A stretch of 64,000 nucleotides of DNA. It comes from Clostridium sp. SY8519 (GTDB lineage: Bacteria > Bacillota > Clostridia > Lachnospirales > Lachnospiraceae). The DNA lies in the NCBI RefSeq assembly GCF_000270305.1, contig NC_015737.1, positions 608,501 through 672,500 on the forward strand, written 5' to 3'. Positions 1 through 8,757 of this stretch are shown here, piece by piece. The notes below the pieces were generated by a model that saw only the letters and a program-made list of their open reading frames with translations, was not told where the DNA came from and did not search any database. Position 1 is the first letter of the stretch, and every line of letters starts with the position of its first letter. Both the position numbers and the translations under genes were made by a program.

Positions 1-121
1 GGGGCTGCGCGTTGGTATATCCGGGCCACTCATTTCCCACGTGTTCATCTTTGCAACCCATAAAGCAGTTGTTGCAGTCATGACACCATCTGACATCTAT
101 CACTAAATACCACTGTTTCAT
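1..121 (-). CDS. athS: Transhydroxylase small (4Fe-4S) subunit, 5' part only
   Basis: This is the start of an iron-sulfur subunit that continues past the left edge; only 40 residues are visible. It begins MKQWYLVIDVRWCHDCNNC and has a C-x2-C-x2-C-x3-C cluster motif (CHDCNNCFMGC) followed by KDEHVGNEWPGYT. That matches, as I recall it, the N-terminus of the small subunit of pyrogallol-phloroglucinol transhydroxylase from Pelobacter acidigallici. The ATG at 121-119 has a good ribosome site (AAAGGAG). It lies 33 bases after athL on the same strand, so the two subunits form an operon. The small subunit should carry three 4Fe-4S clusters; only the first motif can be checked here. Confidence 0.85.
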   Translation of the reverse strand, partial: MKQWYLVIDVRWCHDCNNCFMGCKDEHVGNEWPGYTNAQP

Positions 122-154
122 CTCGATTCTCCTTTCAGGCCGTATCCGCGAGAC

Positions 155-2755
155 TTAGTAAATCTCGTAAATACCTCCATCCCATTTTTCTACTTCTACC
201 TGAGCACTGTTCGGTGCCATACCGCATGCATATTTGGACATGTAGCGGTCCGGTGTAAGGATATTGACGCAGCCGCCCCGGTCAGCCGAGCAGCCTGGTT
301 TGCCAAGAGGAGCATACTCTGCGCTGGACTCATAGGAATGAACCGTACCCGGCTGGACACGTTCTCCCACCTGGGCGCAGAGGATGACAGAACCTCTGTC
401 GTTGAAGGCGCGTACCAGGTCGCCGTCCTTGATGCCGCGGGCCTCGGCGTCTACTGTATTCATACGGATGATCCAGTAATACCAGCCGTCTACCAGCACG
501 CGGTGATCCTTGATATCCAGCATGAAGGAGTCTTTTGCGTCACCCATGGTATGCATGGAAAATCTGGGATGAGGGGAAAGCATACCCAGAGGGTATTTCT
601 TAGCCACTTCCGCATGCCAGCTTTCCCATGCCGGCACATATTTATGCATGGACGGACGGTACTCGTCCACAAATCCCTGTTCCTCGAAACGTTTCAGTGA
701 AGTTGAGATGAATTCCACCTTGCCGGTGGTCGTCTGCAGCCCCTTCAGGCCTACGGTCTGGTTCGGAGCCGGACCCCAGTCAGGTGTATCACGCACACGG
801 TCCTCTGCAAACCAGCGGAGCGCAGGTGTTTTCTTTCTGTTCGGATTGTCCGGAACAACCAGATAGCCCTTCTTGAAGAATTCTTCCCATGGCATTACTT
901 TCGGGCAGTCGGTTGCGTTGTAGTACTGCTCTACCCATGCCAGTTCATCTTTGCCTTCGGTAAAGATATCGTAAATTCCCAGTTTCTTGGCCATCAATGC
1001 GTAAATTTCGTAATCCGACTTGGATTCTCCCAGGGGTTCGATACATTTTGCCTGCAGGGAGATGACACGGTTATTGGCCATCTGGAAGTTGTCCGGAATA
1101 TAACCGGAGCAGTTGGCAAACTCGGAAATATCCCATCTCTCATAGTTGGTGCAGGCCGGAAGGATCACATCCGCGAAGGGAACCTCTCCCTCGAACCAGA
1201 TGGACTGAGATACCACGAACTCCAGGCTTTCCGATGTGTACATCTTCGCGTAACGGTTTGTGCCTGTCATGGTTCCGATATGCGGTCCGCCGTATTTCCA
1301 GTACATCTTGATCTTGCCGTAGCCGGGAGCCGGATACTGGTACGGATGCATCTGCGCCTCAATGGTGGGTCCGCAGAAGCCCTTGCCATACCACTCAAAC
1401 TTGCCGTTCATGATGCACTCCGGAATCTTCAGACGCGGAATATGCTGGCCTGCTTCCCAGTTTACCTTAACCGGAGCCGGGAATGTGGTCTTGCCGTCAA
1501 ACATTCTCCAGGCAAACTTGAAACCGGCCGCGGAGTTTGCGCAGTCACCGGAAATGCCACCTTCTGCATAACCCGGGAAGTAGAATTCATAATCCGTAGG
1601 AACGCCCTGTGTGGTGGACCAGATGTTGGAACCCGGTTTGCCAAGACCCTGCATGGTTGCGAGGGCGATCATGCCGCGTGTCCACTCAATTCCGTGAGTC
1701 GCACGGCAGGCTCCGCCCCAGCCGCCCATACCGCCGGCTGCAAGGTAGGTGTTTTTCTTTGCCCATTCACGGGCAAGCGCGCGAATTTCGCAGGCAGGAA
1801 CACCGGATTCCTTCTCTGCCCATTCGCAGGTCTTCGGAATGCCGTCTTCGCCGTTGCCCAGTACATATTCTGCCCACTCTTCAAATCCGTACGCGTGGGT
1901 CTTTACATATTCTTTGTCATATGTGCCTTCGGTCAGCCAGGTGTATGCAATCGCAAAGGAGATAGCATGGTCGGTGCCGACTTTCGGTGAGAACCATTTC
2001 ATTCCCCACATATTGGCGGAATGGTTGAAGAACGGGTCAATGAAGACCATCTTTACGCCCAGCTCATCCAGCCAACGGCGTCTGATGTGTGATTCATAGG
2101 CTGCGTAGATTCCGCTGTTTACTTCCGGATCCGAGGACCAGAACACGATCATCTCCGCGTATTTCAGGCCGTCCTCCAGCAGATCATACTGCTCCGGACA
2201 TCCGAGTCTCCAGGAGAAGCCCCACATATGCATGCCGCCCCAGTGCCATCCTTCCCAGCTGTCCGGGTTGTGATCCGCATAGGTGAATCCCATCAGGTTC
2301 ATAAAACGGAAGTAGGTGGAATGACGGTAGCCTACATTTCCCCATAAATGATGAGAGGAAGGCGTGGACATGATGGATGCCGGACCACTCTCTCTCTTAA
2401 TTCTGTTGATTTCCTTTACAACGATATCTGTCGCCTCATCCCAGCTGATTCTCTCATAGCCGGAAATACCACGGTTCTGAATATTTCTTTCCCCGTCCGG
2501 ATCGAAATCCACACGTTTCATCGGATACAGAATCCGGCGATCCGAGTAGATCATGGATTTCTGACCTGCGGTAAACGGTGCAATCGTTGTATAGCGCGGC
2601 GCCTTGAATTCTCTGCCACGTGCTTTGATTGTCCAGCCTTCCGGATCTGTCTCGTCGAAGTCCATGGGTGTGATACGAACGATCTTTCCATCTTTCACAT
2701 AAACGAACACCGGACCTCCGGTACTGGAGTTTGTCAAACGAATTTCGCCTTTCAT
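155..2755 (-). CDS. athL: Pyrogallol-phloroglucinol transhydroxylase large subunit
   Basis: This is the Mo/W bis-MGD catalytic subunit, 866 residues, that moves a hydroxyl group between trihydroxybenzenes and turns pyrogallol into phloroglucinol (EC 1.97.1.2). It matches the Pelobacter large subunit (875 residues) almost throughout; examples are RLTNSSTGGPVFVYVKDGK at the start and NPDSWEGWHWGG at 163-174. After allowing for a nine-residue deletion near residue 98, His135, Asp165 and Ser166 line up with the known His144, Asp174 and Ser175 (metal ligand) of the crystal structure. There is no N-terminal cysteine cluster, as expected for this DMSO-reductase subfamily. Start: ATG after AAAAAGGAGG. 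It is cytoplasmic, with no Tat signal. Confidence 0.95.
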   Translation of the reverse strand: MKGEIRLTNSSTGGPVFVYVKDGKIVRITPMDFDETDPEGWTIKARGREFKAPRYTTIAPFTAGQKSMIYSDRRILYPMKRVDFDPDGERNIQNRGISGYERISWDEATDIVVKEINRIKRESGPASIMSTPSSHHLWGNVGYRHSTYFRFMNLMGFTYADHNPDSWEGWHWGGMHMWGFSWRLGCPEQYDLLEDGLKYAEMIVFWSSDPEVNSGIYAAYESHIRRRWLDELGVKMVFIDPFFNHSANMWGMKWFSPKVGTDHAISFAIAYTWLTEGTYDKEYVKTHAYGFEEWAEYVLGNGEDGIPKTCEWAEKESGVPACEIRALAREWAKKNTYLAAGGMGGWGGACRATHGIEWTRGMIALATMQGLGKPGSNIWSTTQGVPTDYEFYFPGYAEGGISGDCANSAAGFKFAWRMFDGKTTFPAPVKVNWEAGQHIPRLKIPECIMNGKFEWYGKGFCGPTIEAQMHPYQYPAPGYGKIKMYWKYGGPHIGTMTGTNRYAKMYTSESLEFVVSQSIWFEGEVPFADVILPACTNYERWDISEFANCSGYIPDNFQMANNRVISLQAKCIEPLGESKSDYEIYALMAKKLGIYDIFTEGKDELAWVEQYYNATDCPKVMPWEEFFKKGYLVVPDNPNRKKTPALRWFAEDRVRDTPDWGPAPNQTVGLKGLQTTTGKVEFISTSLKRFEEQGFVDEYRPSMHKYVPAWESWHAEVAKKYPLGMLSPHPRFSMHTMGDAKDSFMLDIKDHRVLVDGWYYWIIRMNTVDAEARGIKDGDLVRAFNDRGSVILCAQVGERVQPGTVHSYESSAEYAPLGKPGCSADRGGCVNILTPDRYMSKYACGMAPNSAQVEVEKWDGGIYEIY

Positions 2756-2903
2756 GGCTAAACCTCCTTTTTACTAGTGATTCATGACCATCCTGCCTGC
2801 TGTGCCTCCTCCGCGCTCTGTGCCCTGAGTAGAGGGAAAGGCCTTCGCCCGTCAGAAACTGCGCAGACTTTGAGAGAGACATCCCCGCCTCTCACATACC
2901 TGA

Positions 2904-2934
2904 ATTATAAAGTGTAGTCTAACAACACACTCAA
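2904..2934 (-). promoter_or_regulatory. athL promoter with 19-base spacer
   Basis: Reading the minus strand there is TTGAGT (2929-2934), 19 bases, then a perfect TATAAT (2904-2909). A 19-base spacer is the hallmark of promoters twisted open by MerR-type activators, and the spacer holds an AGTGT/ACACT dyad. The dyad differs from the one at the three CTGTATA promoters in this window. The 421-base gap 2756-3176 holds this promoter, a long leader and the hairpin at 3128-3164; I see no gene in it. Confidence 0.65.
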
Positions 2935-3127
2935 GCACTTTTTTTTATTTTTCCTGTTTTCTTCTGCCCGTTCTGTTCGTTTTTATCTGTCTGCCCACTG
3001 CACTCTCATTGTTTTTATGCAGAATGTACAATGATTTTCCCTGTGGGCGGAAAATGACTCTGGTGATTTTGCACACCGGGCCGTTTCGCCCCATTCCCGC
3101 TGCCCCAGTTTCCGTATCAGACAGAAT

Positions 3128-3164
3128 GAGCCGCGGCACCCGGACAGATCCGGAGCCGCGGCTC
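3128..3164 (-). terminator. Hairpin after the symporter operon
   Basis: A perfect 10-base inverted repeat (GAGCCGCGGC/GCCGCGGCTC) has an inner CCGGA/TCCGG stem. It sits 12 bases beyond the stop of the second small membrane protein. No U-run follows on the minus strand, so it is a strong hairpin and possible weak terminator rather than a textbook one. Confidence 0.5.
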
Positions 3165-3176
3165 GCTCATGCTTTT

Positions 3177-3281
3177 TTATTTCTTATCTTCGATCTGATT
3201 CTTCTTTCCGCCGACAAAGCAGATAATCAGAAGTACAAATGCTACACACAGAAGATAAACCGAGACAATTGTAATTGCCAT
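3177..3281 (-). CDS. 34-residue single-TM protein, symporter-associated
   Basis: A short gene with an excellent ribosome site (AAGGAGGAG, 9 bases before the ATG) encodes MAITIVSVYLLCVAFVLLII followed by CFVGGKKNQIEDKK. It has one N-terminal membrane helix (about residues 3-23) and a charged C-terminal tail. It is last in the row symporter, 34-residue protein, 34-residue protein. Short single-helix partners of this size are known beside sodium symporters of the NSS family (MetS type). By position I infer a similar accessory subunit for the SSS symporter upstream, but no function is shown. Confidence 0.75.
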   Translation of the reverse strand: MAITIVSVYLLCVAFVLLIICFVGGKKNQIEDKK

Positions 3282-3296
3282 AATCCGTACTCCTCC

Positions 3297-3401
3297 TTAC
3301 AGTTTTTCGCCTTTGTGCGTCAGTTTCCAGATAATCGTAATAATCGCGCACAGAACAATTCCGATTACATACTGTGTTACAATATCCTGTAAAATCCACA
3401 T
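3297..3401 (-). CDS. 34-residue single-TM protein, symporter-associated
   Basis: A short gene directly downstream of the symporter, with a near-ideal ribosome site (AGGAGG, 7 bases before the ATG), encodes MWILQDIVTQYVIGIVLCAI followed by ITIIWKLTHKGEKL. The helix spans about residues 5-25 and ends in a basic tail. It lies 14 bases after the symporter stop and 15 bases before the next small gene. Two different one-helix proteins in tandem after one symporter suggest a small-subunit pair. It is not a frameshifted piece of the symporter, because each has its own start, ribosome site and stop. Confidence 0.75.
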   Translation of the reverse strand: MWILQDIVTQYVIGIVLCAIITIIWKLTHKGEKL

Positions 3402-3415
3402 AATCCTGCCTCCTT

Positions 3416-4984
3416 TTATACTTCTGCCTTCGGAGCGATATTTGCCGCGATGCGGTCCGCATGGGTCTTCTTCCATGCAGGCTCACCCTTGAAGATGAGA
3501 TGGAACACAATACCGCATACCAGAGATACTATCATAGTGGCATACATATTCATGCTCCATACGCCTGGGATAATCTTTCCCATCGGGCAGAAGGTCCAGA
3601 TGCAGTCCACTGCGTAGGATACAATAATGGTCGCCCATGCCGCTTTTTTGCTTACTTTGAAATTGTAGCCCGCTACCAGCACAATAAATACCGGCATACC
3701 GAAGGAGAATACCCACAGGAACAGATTAAACACAAACTCATGGGCCATAATAAGTGCTCCCGGGAGCAGAAGTCCGGCTGCGATGATAATGCAGAGCTTG
3801 TTGATGCGGAGTTTTTTCTTTGGTTCCGCGTTTGGCATGCAGCATCCGATGATAATATCATTGGCAATGACATTTGAGTTCGCCAGTACGACGCCGCCGC
3901 CGGTGGACAGAGTTGCCGCCAGCAGTGCCACCATTAAAAGACCGATGGCCGGTACCGGCAGGCCTGCCTGGGCGATGGTAGGTACCGCTTCCAGACCGTT
4001 GGGTCCCACCACTTTTGAAATAGCCGGAATTGCCATAGCCGCAATTCCGAGAAAAATCCAGGGCAGGGACGACATGATATTAAAGGAGCATCCCAGGAAT
4101 ACGCCCTTCCGGCAGGCATGTTCATCCTTTGCCGCAAAGAAGGGCTGCATCATGGTCTGAGATACCGCGCCGGCAGTGGTATGAAGGACAATAACCGGAA
4201 TAATCACTCCCAGCCATACGCCCGGGATTCCCAGAGTACCGAACTGTGTCAGATTCTGCTCCAGCTGAGCTGCCTTGTATGTTTCAAACACACCCGTCCA
4301 TCCGCCGATGGTGGTGCCCAGATAATTTACCGCAATGATGGCGATCGCGCTGTAAGATGCCGCTATCATAACCACTGCGTTAATGCAGTTAAGCCATGCC
4401 ATCTGCAACATGCCGCCGAAAAATACATAAAATACAATGAGTACAAATCCCAGAATAATGGATTGATAGATATTCAGCGGAATTCCGCTGGCGTTGCAGA
4501 GTGTAAAGATCGCTGTTCCCGTTGCCACCAATTCGGAACATCCGATTCCGGTCCAGGTCATCGTCTGGAAAGCCGCATGGAACCATCCCATTTCCTTTCC
4601 GTATATCTCAGACAACGCGCCCGGCGCTGTCGGCGCGCCGATTTTTTTATACAGTGGCCCGATCCACAGCATCGCAATCGGTAGGAACACTGCACCGGCA
4701 CCAATCGCCCACCACATCGCTCCGGCGCCGATACCGGTATACTGCTGATGGGTCACCGCTTCAATTAATGAAGTAAAACCGCCGCCGCCGGCCGCCTTCT
4801 CCCAGAGAGACATGGTGTGACCGGATCCCAATGGAGCCAGGACAAAGGAAAACGTAACCATTACCCAACCGAGGCCGCCGCCCGCATTGGAGAAATCTTC
4901 CGCAGACGTAATTTTCTTTCTTGAGTACAGGCTGGCCGCGATAATCAGCACAGCAAAGTACACAATCGCAATGACAAGAGCCAT
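3416..4984 (-). CDS. Sodium:solute symporter (SSS family)
   Basis: A 522-residue membrane protein with about 13 helices and the SSS layout: an N-terminal helix, SRKKITSAEDFSNAGGGLGW, and conserved small-residue helices such as LGSGHTMSLWE near residue 53. The start ATG follows AAGGAGGG. It is transcribed from the MerR-type promoter at 5065-5095, which is shared in design with the gallate decarboxylase promoter, and it lies just upstream of athL. I infer uptake of a gallate-pathway aromatic (gallate, pyrogallol or phloroglucinol) or of a related acid. The substrate cannot be read from the sequence. Confidence 0.85.
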   Translation of the reverse strand: MALVIAIVYFAVLIIAASLYSRKKITSAEDFSNAGGGLGWVMVTFSFVLAPLGSGHTMSLWEKAAGGGGFTSLIEAVTHQQYTGIGAGAMWWAIGAGAVFLPIAMLWIGPLYKKIGAPTAPGALSEIYGKEMGWFHAAFQTMTWTGIGCSELVATGTAIFTLCNASGIPLNIYQSIILGFVLIVFYVFFGGMLQMAWLNCINAVVMIAASYSAIAIIAVNYLGTTIGGWTGVFETYKAAQLEQNLTQFGTLGIPGVWLGVIIPVIVLHTTAGAVSQTMMQPFFAAKDEHACRKGVFLGCSFNIMSSLPWIFLGIAAMAIPAISKVVGPNGLEAVPTIAQAGLPVPAIGLLMVALLAATLSTGGGVVLANSNVIANDIIIGCCMPNAEPKKKLRINKLCIIIAAGLLLPGALIMAHEFVFNLFLWVFSFGMPVFIVLVAGYNFKVSKKAAWATIIVSYAVDCIWTFCPMGKIIPGVWSMNMYATMIVSLVCGIVFHLIFKGEPAWKKTHADRIAANIAPKAEV

Positions 4985-5064
4985 GAAAAAACCCTCCTTA
5001 AAAAAACACTTTCACCTGTTTTTCAGCTACCATTTCGCTTGATACAACCCTCTACTCGGGTTTA

Positions 5065-5095
5065 ACTGTAAGGTGTATGGCCGCTATACAGTCAA
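5065..5095 (-). promoter_or_regulatory. Symporter promoter with MerR-type operator
   Basis: On the minus strand there is TTGACT (5090-5095), a 19-base spacer, then TACAGT (5065-5070). The operator at 5073-5091 reads CTGTATA-GCGGC-CATACAC, close to the perfect CTGTATA-N5-TATACAG found before the merR gene. The gap 4985-5403 holds this promoter, the divergent LysR promoter and no gene that I can see. Confidence 0.7.
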
Positions 5096-5253
5096 GGCAA
5101 ATATAAAAATATCGGGAATTTTCTCTAAATATTTTATGTATTTCTTATAAGATATCTGATTCTCTCTTGTTCTATTTCTCCAATTACTTCTGTTTATTCT
5201 CTGTTTTCTTGTGTATTTCCTCCATATCACCCGCTGTTTTCGCCGCGATCTCC

Positions 5254-5283
5254 TTGACATCCGGGCGGTTCCTTCGGTACAAT
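5254..5283 (+). promoter_or_regulatory. Promoter of the LysR gene at 5404
   Basis: TTGACA (5254-5259), 18 bases, TACAAT (5278-5283), about 115 bases before the LysR start. It runs away from the symporter promoter in the same intergenic gap. Confidence 0.6.
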
Positions 5284-5403
5284 GCAAGACAAAGAACAAG
5301 TAATTCATCTGTTTTTCAGCACCGGCCGCAGTTTCTGCCGCCCTGCCTGCTGTGATACCAGACCCTCAGTATTTCATTCAGCAGAGAATACAGAGGATTA
5401 CTT

Positions 5404-6321
5404 ATGACAGATTTACAATTGAAATGTTTTATCGAAGTAGCACACAGTTTAAGTTTTACCAAAGCCGCGAAGAGCCTGTTTATCTCTCAGTCCAACATCA
5501 GCCGCCAGATCGCCTCACTGGAAGAAGAGTGGGGTCTGGTTCTCTTTGACCGCAACACCAAGGGCGTAAAGCTCACCCGCCAGGGGGAGATGCTGGTAGA
5601 GACTCTGGAAGAGCTGCTCCCGAAATGGAACGTGGCCATGGAGCAGGCGCGCAATTCCGTGAAAAAATACGCCGGATGCATCAGCCTCGGCTGTCAGACC
5701 CACATCAAGGCCAACAGTTACTTATCCCAGCTCCTCTTCGGCTTTCACGAGAGCCGGCCGGAAATCAAGATCACCAAGGAACGGGTCAACCAGAAACAGC
5801 TGGTGGAAGGTCTGATGAACGACTACTATGACGCGATTCTCATCGCGGACCACGATGTGAAAAAAGCCGAAAAGATCGAAAAACTCACCCTGTTTTACTC
5901 CCGGGTGGGAATCGTCCTGCATAAAAAGAACCCCTTTTTCTATAAAAAGGATGTCTCACTGGCCGACTTCAAGGACAGCGTATTCCTGCGGTATAAACCG
6001 ACGGATATTCTGCCGGCGGATGATTATCTGATCAATATCTGCGCCGCCTATGGTTTTTACCCGAAGATTTCCGCGGAATTTGAGGATTTTGATGAATTTC
6101 TCTTTAACCTGGAAATGGGAGAAGGCATCTCCCTGGTTTTCGAAGAAGCGGAAGTCACTTCCAACCTGAACCTGCGGTTTATCCCGATCGAAGAGGATGT
6201 CCCCCAGAAATACCTGCCGATGCAGCTGGTGCGCAAGTCCAAAAACAAGTCCACCCTGTTAAACGACCTGTTCAGTTTCGCCAAAAAATATTCCAGCCTG
6301 CATGTCAAAAAAGATTTCTGA
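5404..6321 (+). CDS. LysR-family transcriptional regulator
   Basis: A 305-residue LysR regulator. The winged-helix DNA-binding domain covers residues 1-60 (FIEVAHSLSFTKAAKSLF then SQSNISRQIASLEEEWG) and the effector-binding domain about 90-300. The ATG follows GAGGATTACTT. It is divergent from the symporter operon and downstream of the athL-symporter block, so these are likely targets, but the promoters there carry MerR-type spacing. A strong terminator follows at 6325-6390, so it is monocistronic. Confidence 0.9.
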   Translation: MTDLQLKCFIEVAHSLSFTKAAKSLFISQSNISRQIASLEEEWGLVLFDRNTKGVKLTRQGEMLVETLEELLPKWNVAMEQARNSVKKYAGCISLGCQTHIKANSYLSQLLFGFHESRPEIKITKERVNQKQLVEGLMNDYYDAILIADHDVKKAEKIEKLTLFYSRVGIVLHKKNPFFYKKDVSLADFKDSVFLRYKPTDILPADDYLINICAAYGFYPKISAEFEDFDEFLFNLEMGEGISLVFEEAEVTSNLNLRFIPIEEDVPQKYLPMQLVRKSKNKSTLLNDLFSFAKKYSSLHVKKDF

Positions 6322-6324
6322 TAA

Positions 6325-6390
6325 CAGACAGCGCCCCTGTCCGGCCCGGCTCTGCAGCCGAAGGCTTCGGACAGGGACGCTGTCTGTTTT
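6325..6390 (+). terminator. Terminator after LysR
   Basis: A long stem is built from CAGACAGCG/CGCTGTCTG and CCTGTCC/GGACAGG, with a smaller inner GC-rich hairpin, followed by TTTT. It begins four bases after the LysR stop. Confidence 0.85.
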
Positions 6391-6426
6391 ACTGATTCTT
6401 CCGGGACTGTTCTGTCCCATGCTTTT

Positions 6427-6861
6427 TCAGTCCACCTTTTCGATGGAATCCCCTACTTTGATTTTTCCGCCTTTTAAGACTTTGGCAAATACGCCTTCCC
6501 GGGGCATAATGCAGTCTCCCATGACTTTATAGATTTCGCAGTGGCTGTGACATTCCTTGCCGATCTGTGTCATTTCCAGCAGCACATCCTCGCCGATGCG
6601 AAAACGGGTTCCTACCGGAAGCTCCTTCATATGGTAGCCTTCCACGATCAGGTTTTCACCGAAGGCGCCAAATTCCACTTCTGCGCCCCGGGCGCGGAAT
6701 GCCTCGATTTCCCCCAGGCCCAGCAGGCTGATCTGCCGGTGCCATTTGCCGGCATGGGCGTCTCCCTCGATGCCCCAGTCTTCAATCAGTGTCGCTTCCC
6801 CTACTTCTGTTTTCTGGATTCCTTTGCGGTCACTTGTGCAAATTCCTCTGATTACTCCCAT
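6427..6861 (-). CDS. MOSC-domain protein
   Basis: A 144-residue stand-alone MOSC domain. Visible family features are GIEGDAHAG at about 30-38, the FGENL segment near 66, and the conserved cysteine in GKECHSHC at about 101. MOSC proteins handle sulfur or bind the molybdenum cofactor; the cysteine is the presumed sulfur carrier. It lies 41 bases after moaA on the same strand with an AAGGAG ribosome site, so it is probably co-transcribed. In many clostridia such small MOSC proteins sit with moaA and mog, which supports a role in maturing Mo enzymes. Confidence 0.85.
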   Translation of the reverse strand: MGVIRGICTSDRKGIQKTEVGEATLIEDWGIEGDAHAGKWHRQISLLGLGEIEAFRARGAEVEFGAFGENLIVEGYHMKELPVGTRFRIGEDVLLEMTQIGKECHSHCEIYKVMGDCIMPREGVFAKVLKGGKIKVGDSIEKVD

Positions 6862-6902
6862 AGTACTGCTCCTTCTCTTGTTTGTTTTCTTTTTACCTGC
6901 AG

Positions 6903-7940
6903 TTATCCGCCGATGGATACCATCCGTTTGTCTTCCGAAATTTCATCCGGTTCCTCAAAACAGTGGGAGGACGGCTTCCGGTAAATCGCCTCCGACAGGA
7001 TCCGCCGGACTTCTTCCTTTTCCCGGCGGCGCAGCGCCGGCTTCAAATCAAACGTGTCCGCATAGCACAGACAGGGTTTGATCTTTCCGGTGGCACTCAT
7101 GCGGATGCGGTTGCAGCCTGCGCAGAACTTGCCGTGCAGCGCCTGGATCATACCCACCGTGCCCGCAAATCCGGGGATTTTATAATACACGGCGGGTCCG
7201 CTGCCATGCACGGTATGATCCTCCCGAAGCTCCGGATACCGGTCTTTCAGCATCTGCAGCGCATCCGCTCCGCTGATCTGGTAATACTGCCTGCCTTCCC
7301 CGATGGGCATCAGTTCAATAAAGCGCAGGTCCACCGGAAGTGTCCGGGCCAGCTCCAGCATGGACCACCAGTTTTCCGCGGCCGTCTCCGCGCCCCTGTC
7401 TCTTTCCGGACATTCCCCGGCTTTGCAGAACGCTTCTCTGGGAGCGAAGAAATCATCCGGAATCAGCACGGTGTTCACCTTCGTCTGCAGCCCCCGGTCC
7501 AGACAGGCATGGATGCTGTCCAGCACCTGATCCAGCGCGTCCACTCCCGTAATGTTCCGGAACCGTTCCGGATCCAGGGTGTCCAGGCTGATGTTTACTC
7601 CGCTAAGCCCAGCCTCCAGCAGTTCATCCAGATGCTGCTTCAGCAGGATGCCGTTGGTCGTCATGGTCACACTGTCAATTCCGTCAATCTGCCGAAGCAT
7701 ACGGACCAGCTTCGCCACTTCCAGCCGCACCAGAGGCTCCCCGCCGGTGAGCCGGATTTTGCGGATCCCCATATCCGCCGCGATCCGGCAGACGGTTTCG
7801 ATCTCTTCATAGGACAGCAGTTCTTCCATCGGAATGGTCGAAATCCCGCCCTCCGGCATGCAGTATCTGCACCGCAGGTTGCAGCGGTCCGTCACTGAGA
7901 TTCTCATATATTCGATTTCACGCCCGTACTGATCCTTCAT
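6903..7940 (-). CDS. moaA: GTP 3',8-cyclase MoaA
   Basis: The radical-SAM enzyme of the first step of Moco synthesis (GTP to 3',8-cyclo-GTP), 345 residues. The SAM cluster motif is CNLRCRYC (about 21-28). The second cluster lies in CAGCNRIR and the following CLC. The C-terminus ends in Gly-Gly, which is needed for catalysis in MoaA. About 20-25 extra residues rich in Cys, Glu and Arg (around AFCKAGECPERDRG) lie between strands near residue 180 compared with E. coli MoaA. The start ATG follows AGAAGGGGAAGG. It is divergent from the mog operon. Confidence 0.95.
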   Translation of the reverse strand: MKDQYGREIEYMRISVTDRCNLRCRYCMPEGGISTIPMEELLSYEEIETVCRIAADMGIRKIRLTGGEPLVRLEVAKLVRMLRQIDGIDSVTMTTNGILLKQHLDELLEAGLSGVNISLDTLDPERFRNITGVDALDQVLDSIHACLDRGLQTKVNTVLIPDDFFAPREAFCKAGECPERDRGAETAAENWWSMLELARTLPVDLRFIELMPIGEGRQYYQISGADALQMLKDRYPELREDHTVHGSGPAVYYKIPGFAGTVGMIQALHGKFCAGCNRIRMSATGKIKPCLCYADTFDLKPALRRREKEEVRRILSEAIYRKPSSHCFEEPDEISEDKRMVSIGG

Positions 7941-8202
7941 AATGCCTTCCCCTTCTGTATGTCTGTTGCCGTCTCTGCACCCCTCGCAGCGTAATTATAA
8001 CACATGCTCCTATTATAGATAAATTCCCTCTGCAGATTTATCCATATTCTGCCGGACACCATTCCTATCGCGCATAACCCGAAGATGTTGTATACTTATT
8101 CCGATACCTGATTAACCACTCTCAAATTCTGATGAACAAACCTCTTAACAGATGATAAAATAATACCATCGATTGCAACGATCGGAAAGGACAATATCCA
8201 TC

Positions 8203-8694
8203 ATGATAAAAGCAGGAGTAATCACAGCCAGCGACAAAGGCTACGCCGGGCAGCGGGAAGACCTCAGCGGCGCCCGCATTGTTTCCATACTGGAAGAGTC
8301 CGGCTACGAAGTGGCCCGCAGGGTAATCCTGCCGGATGACCGGCAGATGCTTGCAGATGAAATGATCGCCATGTGCGATGCGGGAATTTCACTGATTCTA
8401 ACAACCGGAGGCACCGGATTTTCCAAACGGGACGTGACGCCGGAAGCCACACGCATGGTAATCGAACGGGAAGCCCCGGGCATCCCCGGCGCGATCCTTC
8501 ATTATTCACTTTCCATCACCCCCAGGGCTATGCTTTCCCGCGCCGTAGCCGGCCTGCGGGGCAATACCCTGATTGTCAATCTTCCCGGCAGTCCGAAGGC
8601 CGTACAGGAGGCGCTGGATTATATCCTCCCGTCGCTGAAGCACGGACTGGAGATTCTGCTGGGGCTGGACAGTGAATGCGCCCGCCGAGACTGA
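8203..8694 (+). CDS. mog: Molybdopterin adenylyltransferase (Mog/MoaB family)
   Basis: A 163-residue protein of the MoCF fold. It has the expected GGTGFSKRDVTPEAT signature at about 69-83 and an N-terminal GVITASDKG. The enzyme adenylates molybdopterin before metal insertion. I take the ATG at 8203; an upstream TTG in frame is less likely because the family starts near MIKAGVIT. The ribosome site GGAAAGG is about 12 bases away. It is first gene of mog, MoeA-like, unknown, moaC, 4Fe-4S protein. The 262-base gap before it (7941-8202) holds divergent promoters that I cannot place with certainty. Confidence 0.9.
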   Translation: MIKAGVITASDKGYAGQREDLSGARIVSILEESGYEVARRVILPDDRQMLADEMIAMCDAGISLILTTGGTGFSKRDVTPEATRMVIEREAPGIPGAILHYSLSITPRAMLSRAVAGLRGNTLIVNLPGSPKAVQEALDYILPSLKHGLEILLGLDSECARRD

Positions 8695-8757
8695 ACAGAA
8701 AGCAAACGAAACAGGCAGACCTTTCTGCCGCTATCATACAACTAGGAGAAGACTATT

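Noticed and set aside
6882..7898. A 338-codon open frame on the plus strand
   Set aside because: It is antisense to moaA, whose radical-SAM motifs are clear.
7941..8202. Possible Moco riboswitch before mog
   Set aside because: The leader is short and I see no paired stems of the expected layout; only a 4-base stem near the start codon.
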